Shown here piece by piece: positions 33,009-40,345 of a stretch of DNA of 64,000 bases. Below the pieces are notes generated by a model, which worked only from the letters and a program-made list of their open reading frames with translations, was not told the origin of the DNA and searched no databases. The stretch lies in NCBI GenBank assembly GCA_945876285.1, contig CAMCNO010000005.1, positions 25,539-89,538 on the forward strand. The letters run 5' to 3'. A program made the translations under genes and the position numbers. The stretch is from an uncultured Clostridia bacterium (lineage in GTDB: Bacteria > Bacillota > Clostridia > Oscillospirales > Oscillospiraceae). Each line of letters starts with the position of its first letter. Position 1 is the first letter of the stretch.

Positions 33009-33044
33009 AAAAAAAGGAGCCACGGATCACTCCGCAGCTCCTTT
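33009..33044 (-). terminator. Terminator before the large terminase gene
   Basis: Minus-strand stem AAAGGAGC..CGGA/TCCG..GCTCCTTT with a GTGA loop and a T7 tail. It ends transcription coming from the island (33073-34495) and marks its left border. Confidence 0.8.
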
Positions 33045-33072
33045 GAGCTTCCCGCCGCCTACTGCGGCAGGT

Positions 33073-33615
33073 TCATAATTCAACTACCCGGTCATCCCCA
33101 GGCTCATTCCCTTCCGGGTGGATGGCCTTTGCCAGGTCCTTCAGACTGTCATCGCAGGTCACCACAATGGCACTGTCTGATCCGTCCTTTGCCTTGAAAC
33201 TCACCATCAGGTTGTACTTTGCGATTTCCCTCTTGTACTTGGAATGGGGCATGGCACCCACAACGGCCCCGGCTCCTCCGAAAGCCGCTCCTCCCAGCAT
33301 GGTCTGGAACAGGCTGGATTGAATATGCTGCCGCATCTCCGTGTCGGTATACATCGTGGCCTCGGTGATCCTGCTCACAGGAACCTCAAACCGCTTGCTG
33401 GCACTCAGAAACGCCACCCGGTTGGTGTAGACCTGCACAAAACAAGGAGCGCCCTCCGGCACCGGGAGTCCCACCACATGGCGGGTTTTGGTGTTCTGTG
33501 CCGCCGGGACCTCCCCGGCAGCGATCTTGGGCGCCATCTTCTTCTCCTTCCGCTTCGGGGCCACCAGGAAGAACCACAGGACCAACATCAAAATAATCAG
33601 CATCACGATTATCAT
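33073..33615 (-). CDS. Membrane-anchored phage accessory protein, 180 aa
   Basis: N-terminal membrane helix (VMLIILMLVLWFFLVAP), basic stop-transfer (KRKEKK), then a beta-rich soluble domain with a glycine-zipper stretch (MLGGAAFGGAGAVVGA). No family recognised. As the last gene of an accessory island with its own promoter and terminator, a lysogen-expressed function such as superinfection exclusion is possible, but this is only inference. Confidence 0.62.
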   Translation of the reverse strand: MIIVMLIILMLVLWFFLVAPKRKEKKMAPKIAAGEVPAAQNTKTRHVVGLPVPEGAPCFVQVYTNRVAFLSASKRFEVPVSRITEATMYTDTEMRQHIQSSLFQTMLGGAAFGGAGAVVGAMPHSKYKREIAKYNLMVSFKAKDGSDSAIVVTCDDSLKDLAKAIHPEGNEPGDDRVVEL

Positions 33616-34247
33616 ACAGCTGCCTCCATTTCACGCTTCAGGGAGTACCACTGACTCCGGCTGATACCCATTTTGGTACAGGCGGCATCCACTGAGATAA
33701 AACCGCCTTTTTGTTTCTCCAGAAATTTTTGAAAATCGGCAGGGCGCTTCTCCGGTCTCCCGGCGGGGCGTCCTGTTTTTGCGGAAACCCGCCGCCCATC
33801 CACGATAGGCATGGCGGCGATGCCCTCCTGCTGCCTCTGGTGGTTTTTGTTCCGCTCCTGTTCAGCGATGCTTCCCAGCACCTCGATCAGGATGTTGTTC
33901 ACCATCTCCAGCACCCAGGTCTGGTCCTTGAAGTCGATGAGGGTAGTGGGGATGTCCAGGATACGCACGATGACTCCGTGGTCCTTGAACCATTCCAGCT
34001 CCCGCTTCATCTCCTCCTTGTTTCTGCCGAAACGGTCAAACTCCTTCACGATGACCTCATCACCCGGCTGGACGATCTCCTTCAGGGCCTGATAACGGGG
34101 CCGGTTGAAGTTCTTGCCGCTGACCTTATCGCAGAACACATGGTCCTCATCGTCAGGGATGTCGAACTTCTCCCGGGCCACCTTCAGCTGCCGTGCCTGG
34201 TTCTGGTCCTTGGAGGACACACGCCCCAGAAAGCGAAGCTCACCCAT
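33612..34247 (-). CDS. Small serine recombinase (resolvase/invertase family)
   Basis: 211 residues. Resolvase N-terminal domain with the catalytic serine in LGRVSSKDQN (S11), then KVSGKNFNRPRYQAL and VKEFDRFGRNKEEM. A short C-terminal helix-turn-helix-like part follows (ISVDAACTKMGISRSQWY). It is distinct from the large integrase at 56131. Its target is unknown; no obvious invertible segment flanks it. It overlaps the next gene by 4 bases. Confidence 0.85.
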   Translation of the reverse strand: MGELRFLGRVSSKDQNQARQLKVAREKFDIPDDEDHVFCDKVSGKNFNRPRYQALKEIVQPGDEVIVKEFDRFGRNKEEMKRELEWFKDHGVIVRILDIPTTLIDFKDQTWVLEMVNNILIEVLGSIAEQERNKNHQRQQEGIAAMPIVDGRRVSAKTGRPAGRPEKRPADFQKFLEKQKGGFISVDAACTKMGISRSQWYSLKREMEAAV

Positions 34248-34249
34248 GA

Positions 34250-34495
34250 TTATGCCTCCTCCTGGTCAGCCATGGTGACCTCATACTCATCATCCTTCAT
34301 CCGCCGGGAGGCTGGGACGATGACGATTTTGTAGTCCATGGCGGAAAGCATCTGGTTCAGGGCGTTGACGGAGATGTTCTCCTGGTGGAGTCTCTGGTAC
34401 ACAGCGTCATGCTTCACGCCGATCCGCTTGCCCAGGACTGTGTTTCCAATGCCCTGCTCCGTCATCAGGGTCTTCAGAATGGTCGTTGCCTTCAT
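34250..34495 (-). CDS. XRE-type transcriptional regulator of the island
   Basis: 81 residues with a Cro/C1 helix-turn-helix (IGNTVLGKRIGVKHDAVYQRL) and a predicted dimer tail. It is first in the minus-strand island operon. Its own promoter and the divergent plus-strand promoter carry the same TAGAG/CTCTA palindromes, so it is the likely repressor of both. Confidence 0.8.
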   Translation of the reverse strand: MKATTILKTLMTEQGIGNTVLGKRIGVKHDAVYQRLHQENISVNALNQMLSAMDYKIVIVPASRRMKDDEYEVTMADQEEA

Positions 34496-34515
34496 GTTCC
34501 TCACCTCTTGATGAG

Positions 34516-34545
34516 AGTATAGCATAGAGATATATCTCTTGTCAA
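34516..34545 (-). promoter_or_regulatory. Promoter of XRE operon with operator in the spacer
   Basis: Minus strand: TTGACA (34540-34545), 18-base spacer, TATACT (34516-34521). The spacer holds the perfect palindrome AGAGATATATCTCT (34526-34539). Confidence 0.82.
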
Positions 34546-34852
34546 TATATTTCTCTATTTTAGGGCTTTTTATTTTTCGGGGGAATTTACCCCACTCACC
34601 CCGCCCTCTCCTCCGGCCCCATATCCCCCGCAGGGGGTCCGCTGCCGGAGCTGTTGAACCCTTGAAACGACATCACCGAAAGAACCAGGAAAGCAAAACA
34701 GCATTGAAAAAAAAGATCAACGAAAAAAAGCAAGCTGCACAGCGGCCCACCCTCCAGCCGGGGCCGGGGTCCCTGGCCCACCTGATCCAGGCAAGGCCCA
34801 CCCCGCCCCGTGTATATGTGCATAAAAGCACGCTTTTATATACACCCGTTTA
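34546..34852. other. Intergenic region of the island
   Basis: About 300 bases between the divergent promoters. AT-rich next to the XRE promoter, then GC-rich and rather featureless; no credible gene on either strand. Confidence 0.5.
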
Positions 34853-34942
34853 TATAGAGAAAAACCTCTATAAATTGCCGGAAAATCCTTGACAATAGAG
34901 GAATACCTCTATATAATAGCAGTATAGAGAAATAGCTCTATA
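34853..34942 (+). promoter_or_regulatory. Island plus-strand promoter with three operators
   Basis: Perfect consensus promoter: TTGACA (34889-34894), 17-base spacer, TATAAT (34912-34917). Operators of the form TATAGAG-n6-CTCTATA lie at 34853-34872 and 34923-34942. ATAGAGG-n4-CCTCTAT fills the spacer at 34895-34912. The set is designed for cooperative repression, most simply by the XRE protein at 34250. Confidence 0.87.
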
Positions 34943-35061
34943 AAGAAGCCCCGGCACCGTCTGGAACACGGCACCAGGGCAGGAACCACCAGAACCACAC
35001 AAAGAACCGGCGGCGCTGCTATTATACCAGCCCCGCCCACAAAAAGAAAGGGGTTTACAAC

Positions 35062-35439
35062 ATGGAAAAGTACAATTACCTGGAAGCAATCAAAGCCGAT
35101 GTCAAGACCTACATTGACGATGAAATCAACATGGATGACTTCAGCGGCCCCGCTGAAGACCGGGAGGACCTCCGGCAGGAGCTGGAAGAAAAGCTCAACG
35201 ATGATCTCTGGATCGCTGACAGCGTAACCGGGAACGCCTCCGGCTCCTACTATTGCAATGCCTGGAAAGCTGAAGAAGCCCTCTGTCATAACTGGGACCT
35301 GCTGGCGGAAGCCCTGGAGGAGTTCGGCGGGGACTTCGGGGAGGCTGTCAAGCGTGGTGCTGAATACTGTGATGTAACTATCCGCTGCTATCTCCTGGGA
35401 CAGGCAATCGCCGCCGCCCTCGATGATCTGGGAATGTGA
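35062..35439 (+). CDS. Phage accessory protein, 125 aa
   Basis: Very acidic soluble protein beginning MEKYNYLEAIKADVKTYI, with SVTGNASGSYYCNAWKAEEAL and ALEEFGGDFGEAVKRG. Similar acidic proteins are scattered through clostridial mobile elements without known function. First gene of the plus-strand island operon; AAAGGGG ribosome site. Confidence 0.7.
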   Translation: MEKYNYLEAIKADVKTYIDDEINMDDFSGPAEDREDLRQELEEKLNDDLWIADSVTGNASGSYYCNAWKAEEALCHNWDLLAEALEEFGGDFGEAVKRGAEYCDVTIRCYLLGQAIAAALDDLGM

Positions 35440-35451
35440 GGAGGTGCAGCC

Positions 35452-35529
35452 GTGACCGTTCTATATATCCTCATGGCCTCCAGTTTTGCCGCTGAGCTTT
35501 TCCGCCTGGTGGACTGGATCGAGAAATAA
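35452..35529 (+). CDS. Small hydrophobic peptide, 25 aa (paralogue 1)
   Basis: GTG start after GAGGTG; reads MTVLYILMASSFAAELFRLV then DWIEK. Resembles the 30-aa peptide at 36114 in start context and sequence (LLYI or VLYI, then hydrophobic), suggesting a duplicated gene-plus-peptide unit. Confidence 0.5.
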   Translation: MTVLYILMASSFAAELFRLVDWIEK

Positions 35530-35622
35530 GCCGAAACGCCGCCCACCCCGGGCGGCGTCATCGCCGGGACGCCCTCCGGCGGTCTGAAGATGGCAGGGCA
35601 GTAAAAGAAAGGAGTTTACACC

Positions 35623-35874
35623 GTGGAAAAAGTGAATACTTGTAAAGCCGTTTTAACGGTCATGTCTGTTTTGACTTTCCAGAGACTCACAAAGGAAGAA
35701 AGGGAAGCGGAGCATAAAAACATGGATGGACTAATTGAAGCCATGGACCGGCAGCGGATACCCTGGAAGCTCCAGAACGCCCTATTTTACATCGGGGAAC
35801 ATTATGATGTTAGGGCCTGGTATCTGGACCAGCTTTTGCACATGGCCCAACAACGGGCCGGGGTGGAGGTGTAA
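35623..35874 (+). CDS. Phage accessory protein, 83 aa
   Basis: Soluble helical protein (KEEREAEHKNMDGLIEAM; YIGEHYDVRAWYLDQLLHMA). No family recognised. AAAGGAG ribosome site; its stop is 2 bases before the next ATG. Confidence 0.65.
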   Translation: MEKVNTCKAVLTVMSVLTFQRLTKEEREAEHKNMDGLIEAMDRQRIPWKLQNALFYIGEHYDVRAWYLDQLLHMAQQRAGVEV

Positions 35875-35876
35875 CC

Positions 35877-36101
35877 ATGAAATATTATTGGATCGCTGCA
35901 CAGATCAAGGAAAACGGCAAAAACTATGCCTACGCTCTCCGGGTCTCAACTTCCGACAATCTGATATCGAAACTCAGCCGGGAAAGCATCGTAGCCGCCA
36001 ACATCTGCGAGAGTAAAAAGCAAGCTGCTGAGATCGTCACCGCCTGGAATGAAGGATACAAAGCAAACGGTTCTTATATGTTTGCTGATCCGGCGTTTTG
36101 A
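35877..36101 (+). CDS. Phage accessory protein, 74 aa
   Basis: Begins MKYYWIAAQIKENGKNYAYA and ends WNEGYKANGSYMFADPAF. Such short proteins (ESKKQAAEIVTAWNEGYKANG) occur in many clostridial plasmids and phages. Function unknown. Followed by the second small hydrophobic peptide. Confidence 0.68.
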   Translation: MKYYWIAAQIKENGKNYAYALRVSTSDNLISKLSRESIVAANICESKKQAAEIVTAWNEGYKANGSYMFADPAF

Positions 36102-36113
36102 GAGGTGCCGCCC

Positions 36114-36206
36114 GTGATCCTTCTATATATCATCCTGGCCCCGTTCTTTATTATCTGGGACGCAAGCGGCTCCAGCGTAAAAGCAAAACGCCGAAGACAT
36201 TATTAA
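36114..36206 (+). CDS. Small hydrophobic peptide, 30 aa (paralogue 2)
   Basis: GTG start after GAGGTGCC; reads MILLYIILAPFFIIWDASGS then a basic tail (KAKRRRHY). One membrane-spanning stretch with a positive end, as in small membrane peptides and type I toxins. Homologous context to 35452. Confidence 0.5.
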   Translation: MILLYIILAPFFIIWDASGSSVKAKRRRHY

Positions 36207-36211
36207 ACCAG

Positions 36212-36239
36212 GCCCCGCCCACCGTGGCGGGGCTTTTCT
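36212..36239 (+). terminator. Terminator of the plus-strand island operon
   Basis: Eight-bp stem GCCCCGCC/GGCGGGGC followed by TTTTCT. Confidence 0.8.
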
Positions 36240-36377
36240 CATGCCCTGGAGCTGCACCGGCCCCAGGGCTTTTTTTGCCTCCAGGCGGGGCCAGTCTCCC
36301 GGACTGATCCCGGCAGCGGCCCGGGACCGCCCCGGCGGCAGCTGGAGACAAAACGACCGCCCACCCGGCAGGGGTAG

Positions 36378-36445
36378 GCGGTCAAAATTTTGCGGTGGTC
36401 AAATTTTTCCTGCGGTCAAAATTTTGCCTTGCGGTCAAAATATTG
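36378..36445. repeat. Four tandem GGTCAAA(A)TTTT repeats
   Basis: GCGGTCAAAATTTTG-like units begin with GGTC at 36380, 36397, 36414 and 36433, i.e. 17, 17 and 19 bases apart. They lie just past the stop of the small terminase gene. Such phased direct repeats look like iterons or protein-binding arrays. Weaker single matches are at 36990, 37405 and 37625. Confidence 0.72.
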
Positions 36446-36450
36446 TCGGA

Positions 36451-37011
36451 TCAGGCGTCAGATTTTCCCTCAACGACCTCATCCACAATGATATCGGCGT
36501 ACTTCTCCTCCAGCTGCTCCGGCGTGACATCCTCGCCCAGTGGCTTGCCGGGGGTCAGGGTCACTTCCTGCTTGTCGGTGTACCCGAAGTGGTTCTTCCC
36601 CAGGAAGATGCCGGATACCGGGTTGACCTTGCCGTTGAGCATATAGTCCTCCCACAGCTCCTCCAGCAAATCATAGGCCCTTTTTATCAAGTCCGCACGG
36701 TCAGATTTTTCACCTCTCCGCCGACCCTTGGACCAGTCATAAAGAGTCTTTCTGGACACACCCAAAGCATTGGCAAGTCCCATCACAGTGGGCTTCATAT
36801 CATCCTCAATGCAATGCTTGAAAAACCACTGGATTCTCTCTGCAACAGCAGCATCATCATCCAGGTTCAGAGGAGGCAGATTCCAACAGGCCAGGGCATG
36901 GCCCACATACCTCGCATTGTCTCCCGGCTTCACCAGCTCCTGCCCGAACTTTTCCAGGTCAGGTCTGTTGCGGTGCTTCTTCTCCTTGGTCAAATTTTTC
37001 TCTTCCATCAT
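36451..37011 (-). CDS. Terminase small subunit
   Basis: 186 residues. N-terminal DNA-binding helices with an HTH-like stretch (MGLANALGVSRKTLYDWSKG), and a C-terminal region ending FLGKNHFGYTDKQEVTLTP, the standard ending of small terminases of this group. It recognises the packaging site. In most siphoviruses the large subunit follows directly, but here it is 3.5 kb downstream with the accessory island between them. Confidence 0.82.
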   Translation of the reverse strand: MMEEKNLTKEKKHRNRPDLEKFGQELVKPGDNARYVGHALACWNLPPLNLDDDAAVAERIQWFFKHCIEDDMKPTVMGLANALGVSRKTLYDWSKGRRRGEKSDRADLIKRAYDLLEELWEDYMLNGKVNPVSGIFLGKNHFGYTDKQEVTLTPGKPLGEDVTPEQLEEKYADIIVDEVVEGKSDA

Positions 37012-37205
37012 ACTACCTCCATTTCTTTCAAACATTCCTCAATCTTATCCCATACCTCCGGCTTGCCGTACCTGCGGTCCCATGCCTGACAATAGTTCAG
37101 AATAGACACATAGGTCAGCATCACTCCCTTATTCCACATCTTCTCTGCAAGGTCTCCGATGGTATATCCCTTCTTATGCAGAAGGTGTTTCACTACCGTC
37201 TTCAT
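37008..37205 (-). CDS. Small HTH-like phage protein, 65 aa
   Basis: Contains a possible helix-turn-helix (YTIGDLAEKMWNKGVMLTYV) and a charged C-terminus. It overlaps the small terminase start and is preceded by a GGGTGCA repeat element and AAGGAG. Confidence 0.6.
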   Translation of the reverse strand: MKTVVKHLLHKKGYTIGDLAEKMWNKGVMLTYVSILNYCQAWDRRYGKPEVWDKIEECLKEMEVV

Positions 37206-37220
37206 GCCGTTCTCCTTCCT

Positions 37221-37320
37221 TTGGGTGCAGAAGGGTGCAGAATTTTTAGGTGTCCTACTCTTGCCTATATATTTATTTTCTTATAGGACAGAAGTAGAAA
37301 ATAATTGCACCTTGCACCCA
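37221..37320 (-). promoter_or_regulatory. GGGTGCA inverted-repeat control element A
   Basis: Two GGGTGCA units in the plus orientation (about 37222-37240) face two TGCACC(C) units (about 37306-37319) across an AT-rich stretch. On the minus strand this is GGGTGCA pair - spacer - TGCACCC pair - AAGGAG - ATG of the 65-aa gene. Element B at 55119-55231 is built the same way, with shared core phrases. It may be an operator pair or a structured leader. Confidence 0.65.
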
Positions 37321-37355
37321 AAATCTCGCAATTCATTGGCGCTCAATGACTTCAG

Positions 37356-37403
37356 CAGGGTGCAAGTCCGCAATTTTGGGTGCAGATTTTTGCACCCTGC
37401 TTC
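37356..37403. promoter_or_regulatory. GGGTGCA element, third copy
   Basis: GCAGGGTGCAA and its reverse complement TTGCACCCTGC enclose another GGGTGCA. It lies just past the stop of the gene at 37413 and next to element A, so that intergenic stretch holds two such structures. Confidence 0.6.
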
Positions 37404-37412
37404 GGTCAAAAT

Positions 37413-37688
37413 TTACCCTTCATCAGACTGCACGAACACAGTCTCAGCTGCTGTCATCCATACCGGCGGCTGTGTGCCACCAGACAGAACGCCCAGCCAG
37501 ATGGTACCGTGCAGAAGGATGTTCAGCCTCTGCCTCCATGTCAGCTTCCAACAGCTCACACACTGGCATCCATCAGTAAACACCCAGAGGCTCCCGCACT
37601 CCTCATCGGTCATGTTCTGGGGCTTGGTCAAATTCCTGTTGGCTTCCGGGAACCGGACTGCCATCAGGGGAAAAGTCGGTTTCTTCAC
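37413..37688 (-). CDS. Phage protein with CxxC-Trp motif, 91 aa
   Basis: Contains GCQCVSCWKLTWRQRLNILLHGTIW (part) and SGGTQPPV, a pattern shared by a family of short proteins in early regions of Firmicute phages. GTG start overlapping the upstream stop. Function unknown. Confidence 0.7.
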   Translation of the reverse strand: MKKPTFPLMAVRFPEANRNLTKPQNMTDEECGSLWVFTDGCQCVSCWKLTWRQRLNILLHGTIWLGVLSGGTQPPVWMTAAETVFVQSDEG

Positions 37689-37837
37689 TGGTCTATCCTC
37701 CTACTATTGTTCTGCCCGTCTACTACCACTCTGGCTATCTCAGGGGTCTCGCACCTCTTATAGAAGACGGGCTTTCCGTCCACCACGATATACACCTCAC
37801 AGGGGTCTTTCTCTCCTACTGAAAAATAGAAGCTCAT
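37685..37837 (-). CDS. Small phage protein, 50 aa
   Basis: Reads MSFYFSVGEKDPCEVYIVVD, then GKPVFYKRCETPEIARVVVD and a short basic end. Likely a beta-rich single domain. Coupled to the next gene by a GTGA overlap. Confidence 0.6.
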   Translation of the reverse strand: MSFYFSVGEKDPCEVYIVVDGKPVFYKRCETPEIARVVVDGQNNSRRIDQ

Positions 37838-37843
37838 AAAAAC

Positions 37844-38059
37844 TTATCTCGATTCTCCCAGGGCCAGGAACTCGCCCCACTGATCCTCCAGCGGGTCCAG
37901 CTCATCCTTGGCATAGGGTATAAAACCGAAGGTCATAAGGTGGCGGCGGACGGTCTCACGATGTACATGGAGCCGGGAGGCCAGCTCCCGGATGGTGTAC
38001 CCTTCCTGGTATTTCTGACCAACCCACTTCCACTGTTCATCCGTAAAATCAAGACGCAT
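37844..38059 (-). CDS. HTH-domain phage protein, 71 aa
   Basis: Helix-turn-helix of the resolvase/Sigma-70 region 4 type (YTIRELASRLHVHRETVRRHL) behind FTDEQWKWVGQKYQEG. Probably a small DNA-binding regulator of the phage. Confidence 0.68.
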   Translation of the reverse strand: MRLDFTDEQWKWVGQKYQEGYTIRELASRLHVHRETVRRHLMTFGFIPYAKDELDPLEDQWGEFLALGESR

Positions 38060-38065
38060 AATTAT

Positions 38066-38317
38066 TCACTCCTCTGCATCTTCGGAATTTCCGGGCGGAT
38101 CACGGTTGATTTCACCATAGCGGTAGGCAGCGTGCATCTGAAGAATACCGGCACAGGCGGCAAGTTCCATCGGACCGGCATCATAGGCGGATACCACATC
38201 AAAGGTGTCCGGGTCATCCGTCAAGGCCACCATGCAGATGCTCCTGACCTTCAGGCCCTGTATCTCCCGGAGAAAATCCTCAACAGCTCCGAAGTATTCC
38301 CGGTGGTCAATTTCCAT
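38066..38317 (-). CDS. Phage protein, 83 aa
   Basis: Unrecognised soluble protein (MEIDHREYFGAVEDFLREIQ; VVSAYDAGPMELAACAGIL). Start at 38317 because GAGGTGG is 7 bases upstream. That site lies within the last codons of the MazF-like gene. Confidence 0.62.
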   Translation of the reverse strand: MEIDHREYFGAVEDFLREIQGLKVRSICMVALTDDPDTFDVVSAYDAGPMELAACAGILQMHAAYRYGEINRDPPGNSEDAEE

Positions 38318-38322
38318 GACGA

Positions 38323-38688
38323 TCACCACCTCGCTCTGCGGGGGGGGGTAAAGAAGAAAGCCGCCATCAGGGCCGTGTCAATATGCTCCATGATCTCGGG
38401 AGGAAGGTGGCACAGGAACTGCCACTCATCCTCACGGTTGTCCACCACCCGGACCTGCTCACACTGGATCATGCTGGGACGGATGCCCTTCCATACCAGA
38501 GGCACATGGGAGGGGATGTCCAGGCGCTGGATTTTGGTGGTCAGGGGCGCCACGATGGTGCAGGGGCTGGAGGCGTTTCCGGTATCGTTCTGCAAAACGA
38601 CCCAGGGCCGCTTGCCTCCCTGAATGTGACTGCCTCTGTCAAAGGGCAGGTCCATGATGACCACATCGCCCCGCCTGATCTTATTCAT
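38323..38688 (-). CDS. MazF/PemK-like protein
   Basis: 121 residues beginning MNKIRRGDVVIMDLPF, with RPWVVLQNDTGNA, the usual beta-barrel opening of MazF-type mRNA endonucleases, and PSMIQCEQVRVVDN. No antitoxin gene of MazE type is next to it, so it may be a phage host-takeover or solitary family member. A C9 tract near the 3' end could shift the C-terminal frame. Confidence 0.78.
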   Translation of the reverse strand: MNKIRRGDVVIMDLPFDRGSHIQGGKRPWVVLQNDTGNASSPCTIVAPLTTKIQRLDIPSHVPLVWKGIRPSMIQCEQVRVVDNREDEWQFLCHLPPEIMEHIDTALMAAFFFTPPRRARW

Positions 38689-38702
38689 GTTCAAATTCCT
38701 CC

Positions 38703-40202
38703 TCATTTGATATTCACATTGGACAGATTGCTCAGCTTGATGCCCACATACAGTCTCATGCCGTGGACGATCTTCTGCTCCCCATAGCTGTCCATTTCCT
38801 CATAAAATTTCTGGGCGCTTTTGGCATTGATGCCGTTGGAGCGGCACCAGGACTTGTATGCCGTGTAAAGGTCACTCCGGGAGACCTTGGCTCCCTCCTC
38901 ACGGACACAGCGGTCCTCGAAGAACAGGGCCACCCGGTCATTCCGCTTCTCATACCCCTTGACGGCATCCCGCACACTCTTGGGTTCCATCAGCCCGACC
39001 TTCTTATATTCCTGGTAGCCCTCCAGCAGCCACAGGAAGATTGCGGTCCTGGCCTTCTCCTCCAGGAACTTTTCCTTCAGCTTTACATCCCGCTCATCCT
39101 CACCGAAGTGCCGTTTGAACTCGATCACCTTCACACGGTCAGAGGAGAACAGGCTCTTGTCGTTCACCGTGGGGAGGGTGTTGCAGGACAGCCACATCTT
39201 AAACTGAGGCGTGAAGTCGAAGGCTTCCCCGTACAGCTGCCGGGTAGAGATCGGGTCCCCGCCGGTGTAGTTCTTGATGATGGCCTCATCCAGCTTCCCG
39301 GCATCATCAGACTCGCTCATGGTCAGAAAACGGGCGCCTTTCAGAGCGCAGACCATGGGGTTCGCCTGAGAATAGGACCTGCCGCCACGGCTCTGGCAGA
39401 TGAAGTCCACTCCGATGGTCTTGGCGTAGTCACCCAGGATCGTGTGGATGGTGTTCAGCAGCGTACCCTTTCCGTTGCGGGTGGTCTTACCGTAGGCGAT
39501 GAACATACACTCCTCATTCGCCATACCGACCAGGGAATACCCCAGCGCCCTCTGGAGGTATGCCGCCACATCCCTGTCTCCGCAGGTGATCTCATCAATG
39601 AAGCGATTCCAGCGAGGGAAGTCCGTGTCCATGGATTCCACTGGGAAGTCACAGGCTGTTTTCATGGTCAGATAATCTTCTGCCCGGTGGAAATGAAACT
39701 CCCCGGATTTCAGATTATAGGTGCCATTCTGGCAGTTGATGATGTATGGATCAGAGTCGAACCGGGTGATGCTTACCCTTGCCTCGCCTTGGGCGTCCTT
39801 CAGAATACGGTCCCGGACCCGGCGGTCGCCCAGCTTGGAGACAAACTTCCGATACTCCTTCTCATACTCCTCCGGTATCTCGCCGCAATAGAGCTGCATC
39901 AGGCGGGTAAACTCCTTCAGGTGTTCGCTGGCAAGGATGCCGCCCGTGTCCTTGACCCATACGCTGCCGTCATAGCTGTACCATTGCTTGGCTTCCGGGC
40001 AGTAGACGGTATTGTGAGCATAGCACTTGGCGAACAGCTCCGCCATTGCCATCTCATCCCACTTATAAGAGGGGTTGTTATGAGGATGCTCAGACATGAT
40101 CGTAGAGAACACCTGGGATTGCTCCTCATCCATGAGGTACTGTCCATTCTTCAGTTGAAAGAAGGAGGACTCCCCCATGCTTTTCTCATCGATCACGGTC
40201 AT
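38703..40202 (-). CDS. D5/P4-type primase-helicase
   Basis: 499 residues. The D5_N-like central part is followed by an SF3/P4-type ATPase with Walker A YGKTTRNGKGTLLN (near 240) and a downstream FLTMSESDDAGKLDEA. WLSCNTLPTV resembles helicase motif C. The C-terminal helical domain ends the protein. It probably unwinds the phage origin, working with the primase-like protein at 41073. Confidence 0.9.
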   Translation of the reverse strand: MTVIDEKSMGESSFFQLKNGQYLMDEEQSQVFSTIMSEHPHNNPSYKWDEMAMAELFAKCYAHNTVYCPEAKQWYSYDGSVWVKDTGGILASEHLKEFTRLMQLYCGEIPEEYEKEYRKFVSKLGDRRVRDRILKDAQGEARVSITRFDSDPYIINCQNGTYNLKSGEFHFHRAEDYLTMKTACDFPVESMDTDFPRWNRFIDEITCGDRDVAAYLQRALGYSLVGMANEECMFIAYGKTTRNGKGTLLNTIHTILGDYAKTIGVDFICQSRGGRSYSQANPMVCALKGARFLTMSESDDAGKLDEAIIKNYTGGDPISTRQLYGEAFDFTPQFKMWLSCNTLPTVNDKSLFSSDRVKVIEFKRHFGEDERDVKLKEKFLEEKARTAIFLWLLEGYQEYKKVGLMEPKSVRDAVKGYEKRNDRVALFFEDRCVREEGAKVSRSDLYTAYKSWCRSNGINAKSAQKFYEEMDSYGEQKIVHGMRLYVGIKLSNLSNVNIK

Positions 40203-40345
40203 TTCCTCGCTTTCTTTACAGCCCGGGCCAACACCAGCACGGCACAGCTCTGGGAGTCCTCATCCCACCACGCACACTTGCTGGAGATGCAGGGAAGGGC
40301 CGTATCCTCTGAAGGGTTCAGAGGGCAAAACTTTTTCTCATCCAT
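40199..40345 (-). CDS. Small cysteine-rich phage protein, 48 aa
   Basis: Begins MDEKKFCPLNPSEDTALPCI and has cysteines at positions 7, 19, 24 and 34, suggesting a metal-binding knuckle. Its TGA overlaps the helicase start region (4 bases). Confidence 0.6.
   Translation of the reverse strand: MDEKKFCPLNPSEDTALPCISSKCAWWDEDSQSCAVLVLARAVKKARK

Noticed and set aside
33612..34247. Invertible segment controlled by the small serine recombinase
   Set aside because: I found no inverted-repeat pair of suitable size around the gene; the recombinase stays without a known target.
34539..34892. 117-codon plus-strand frame across the island promoter region
   Set aside because: It overlaps the operators and promoter, has no ribosome site, and is rich in Pro/Arg low-complexity text.
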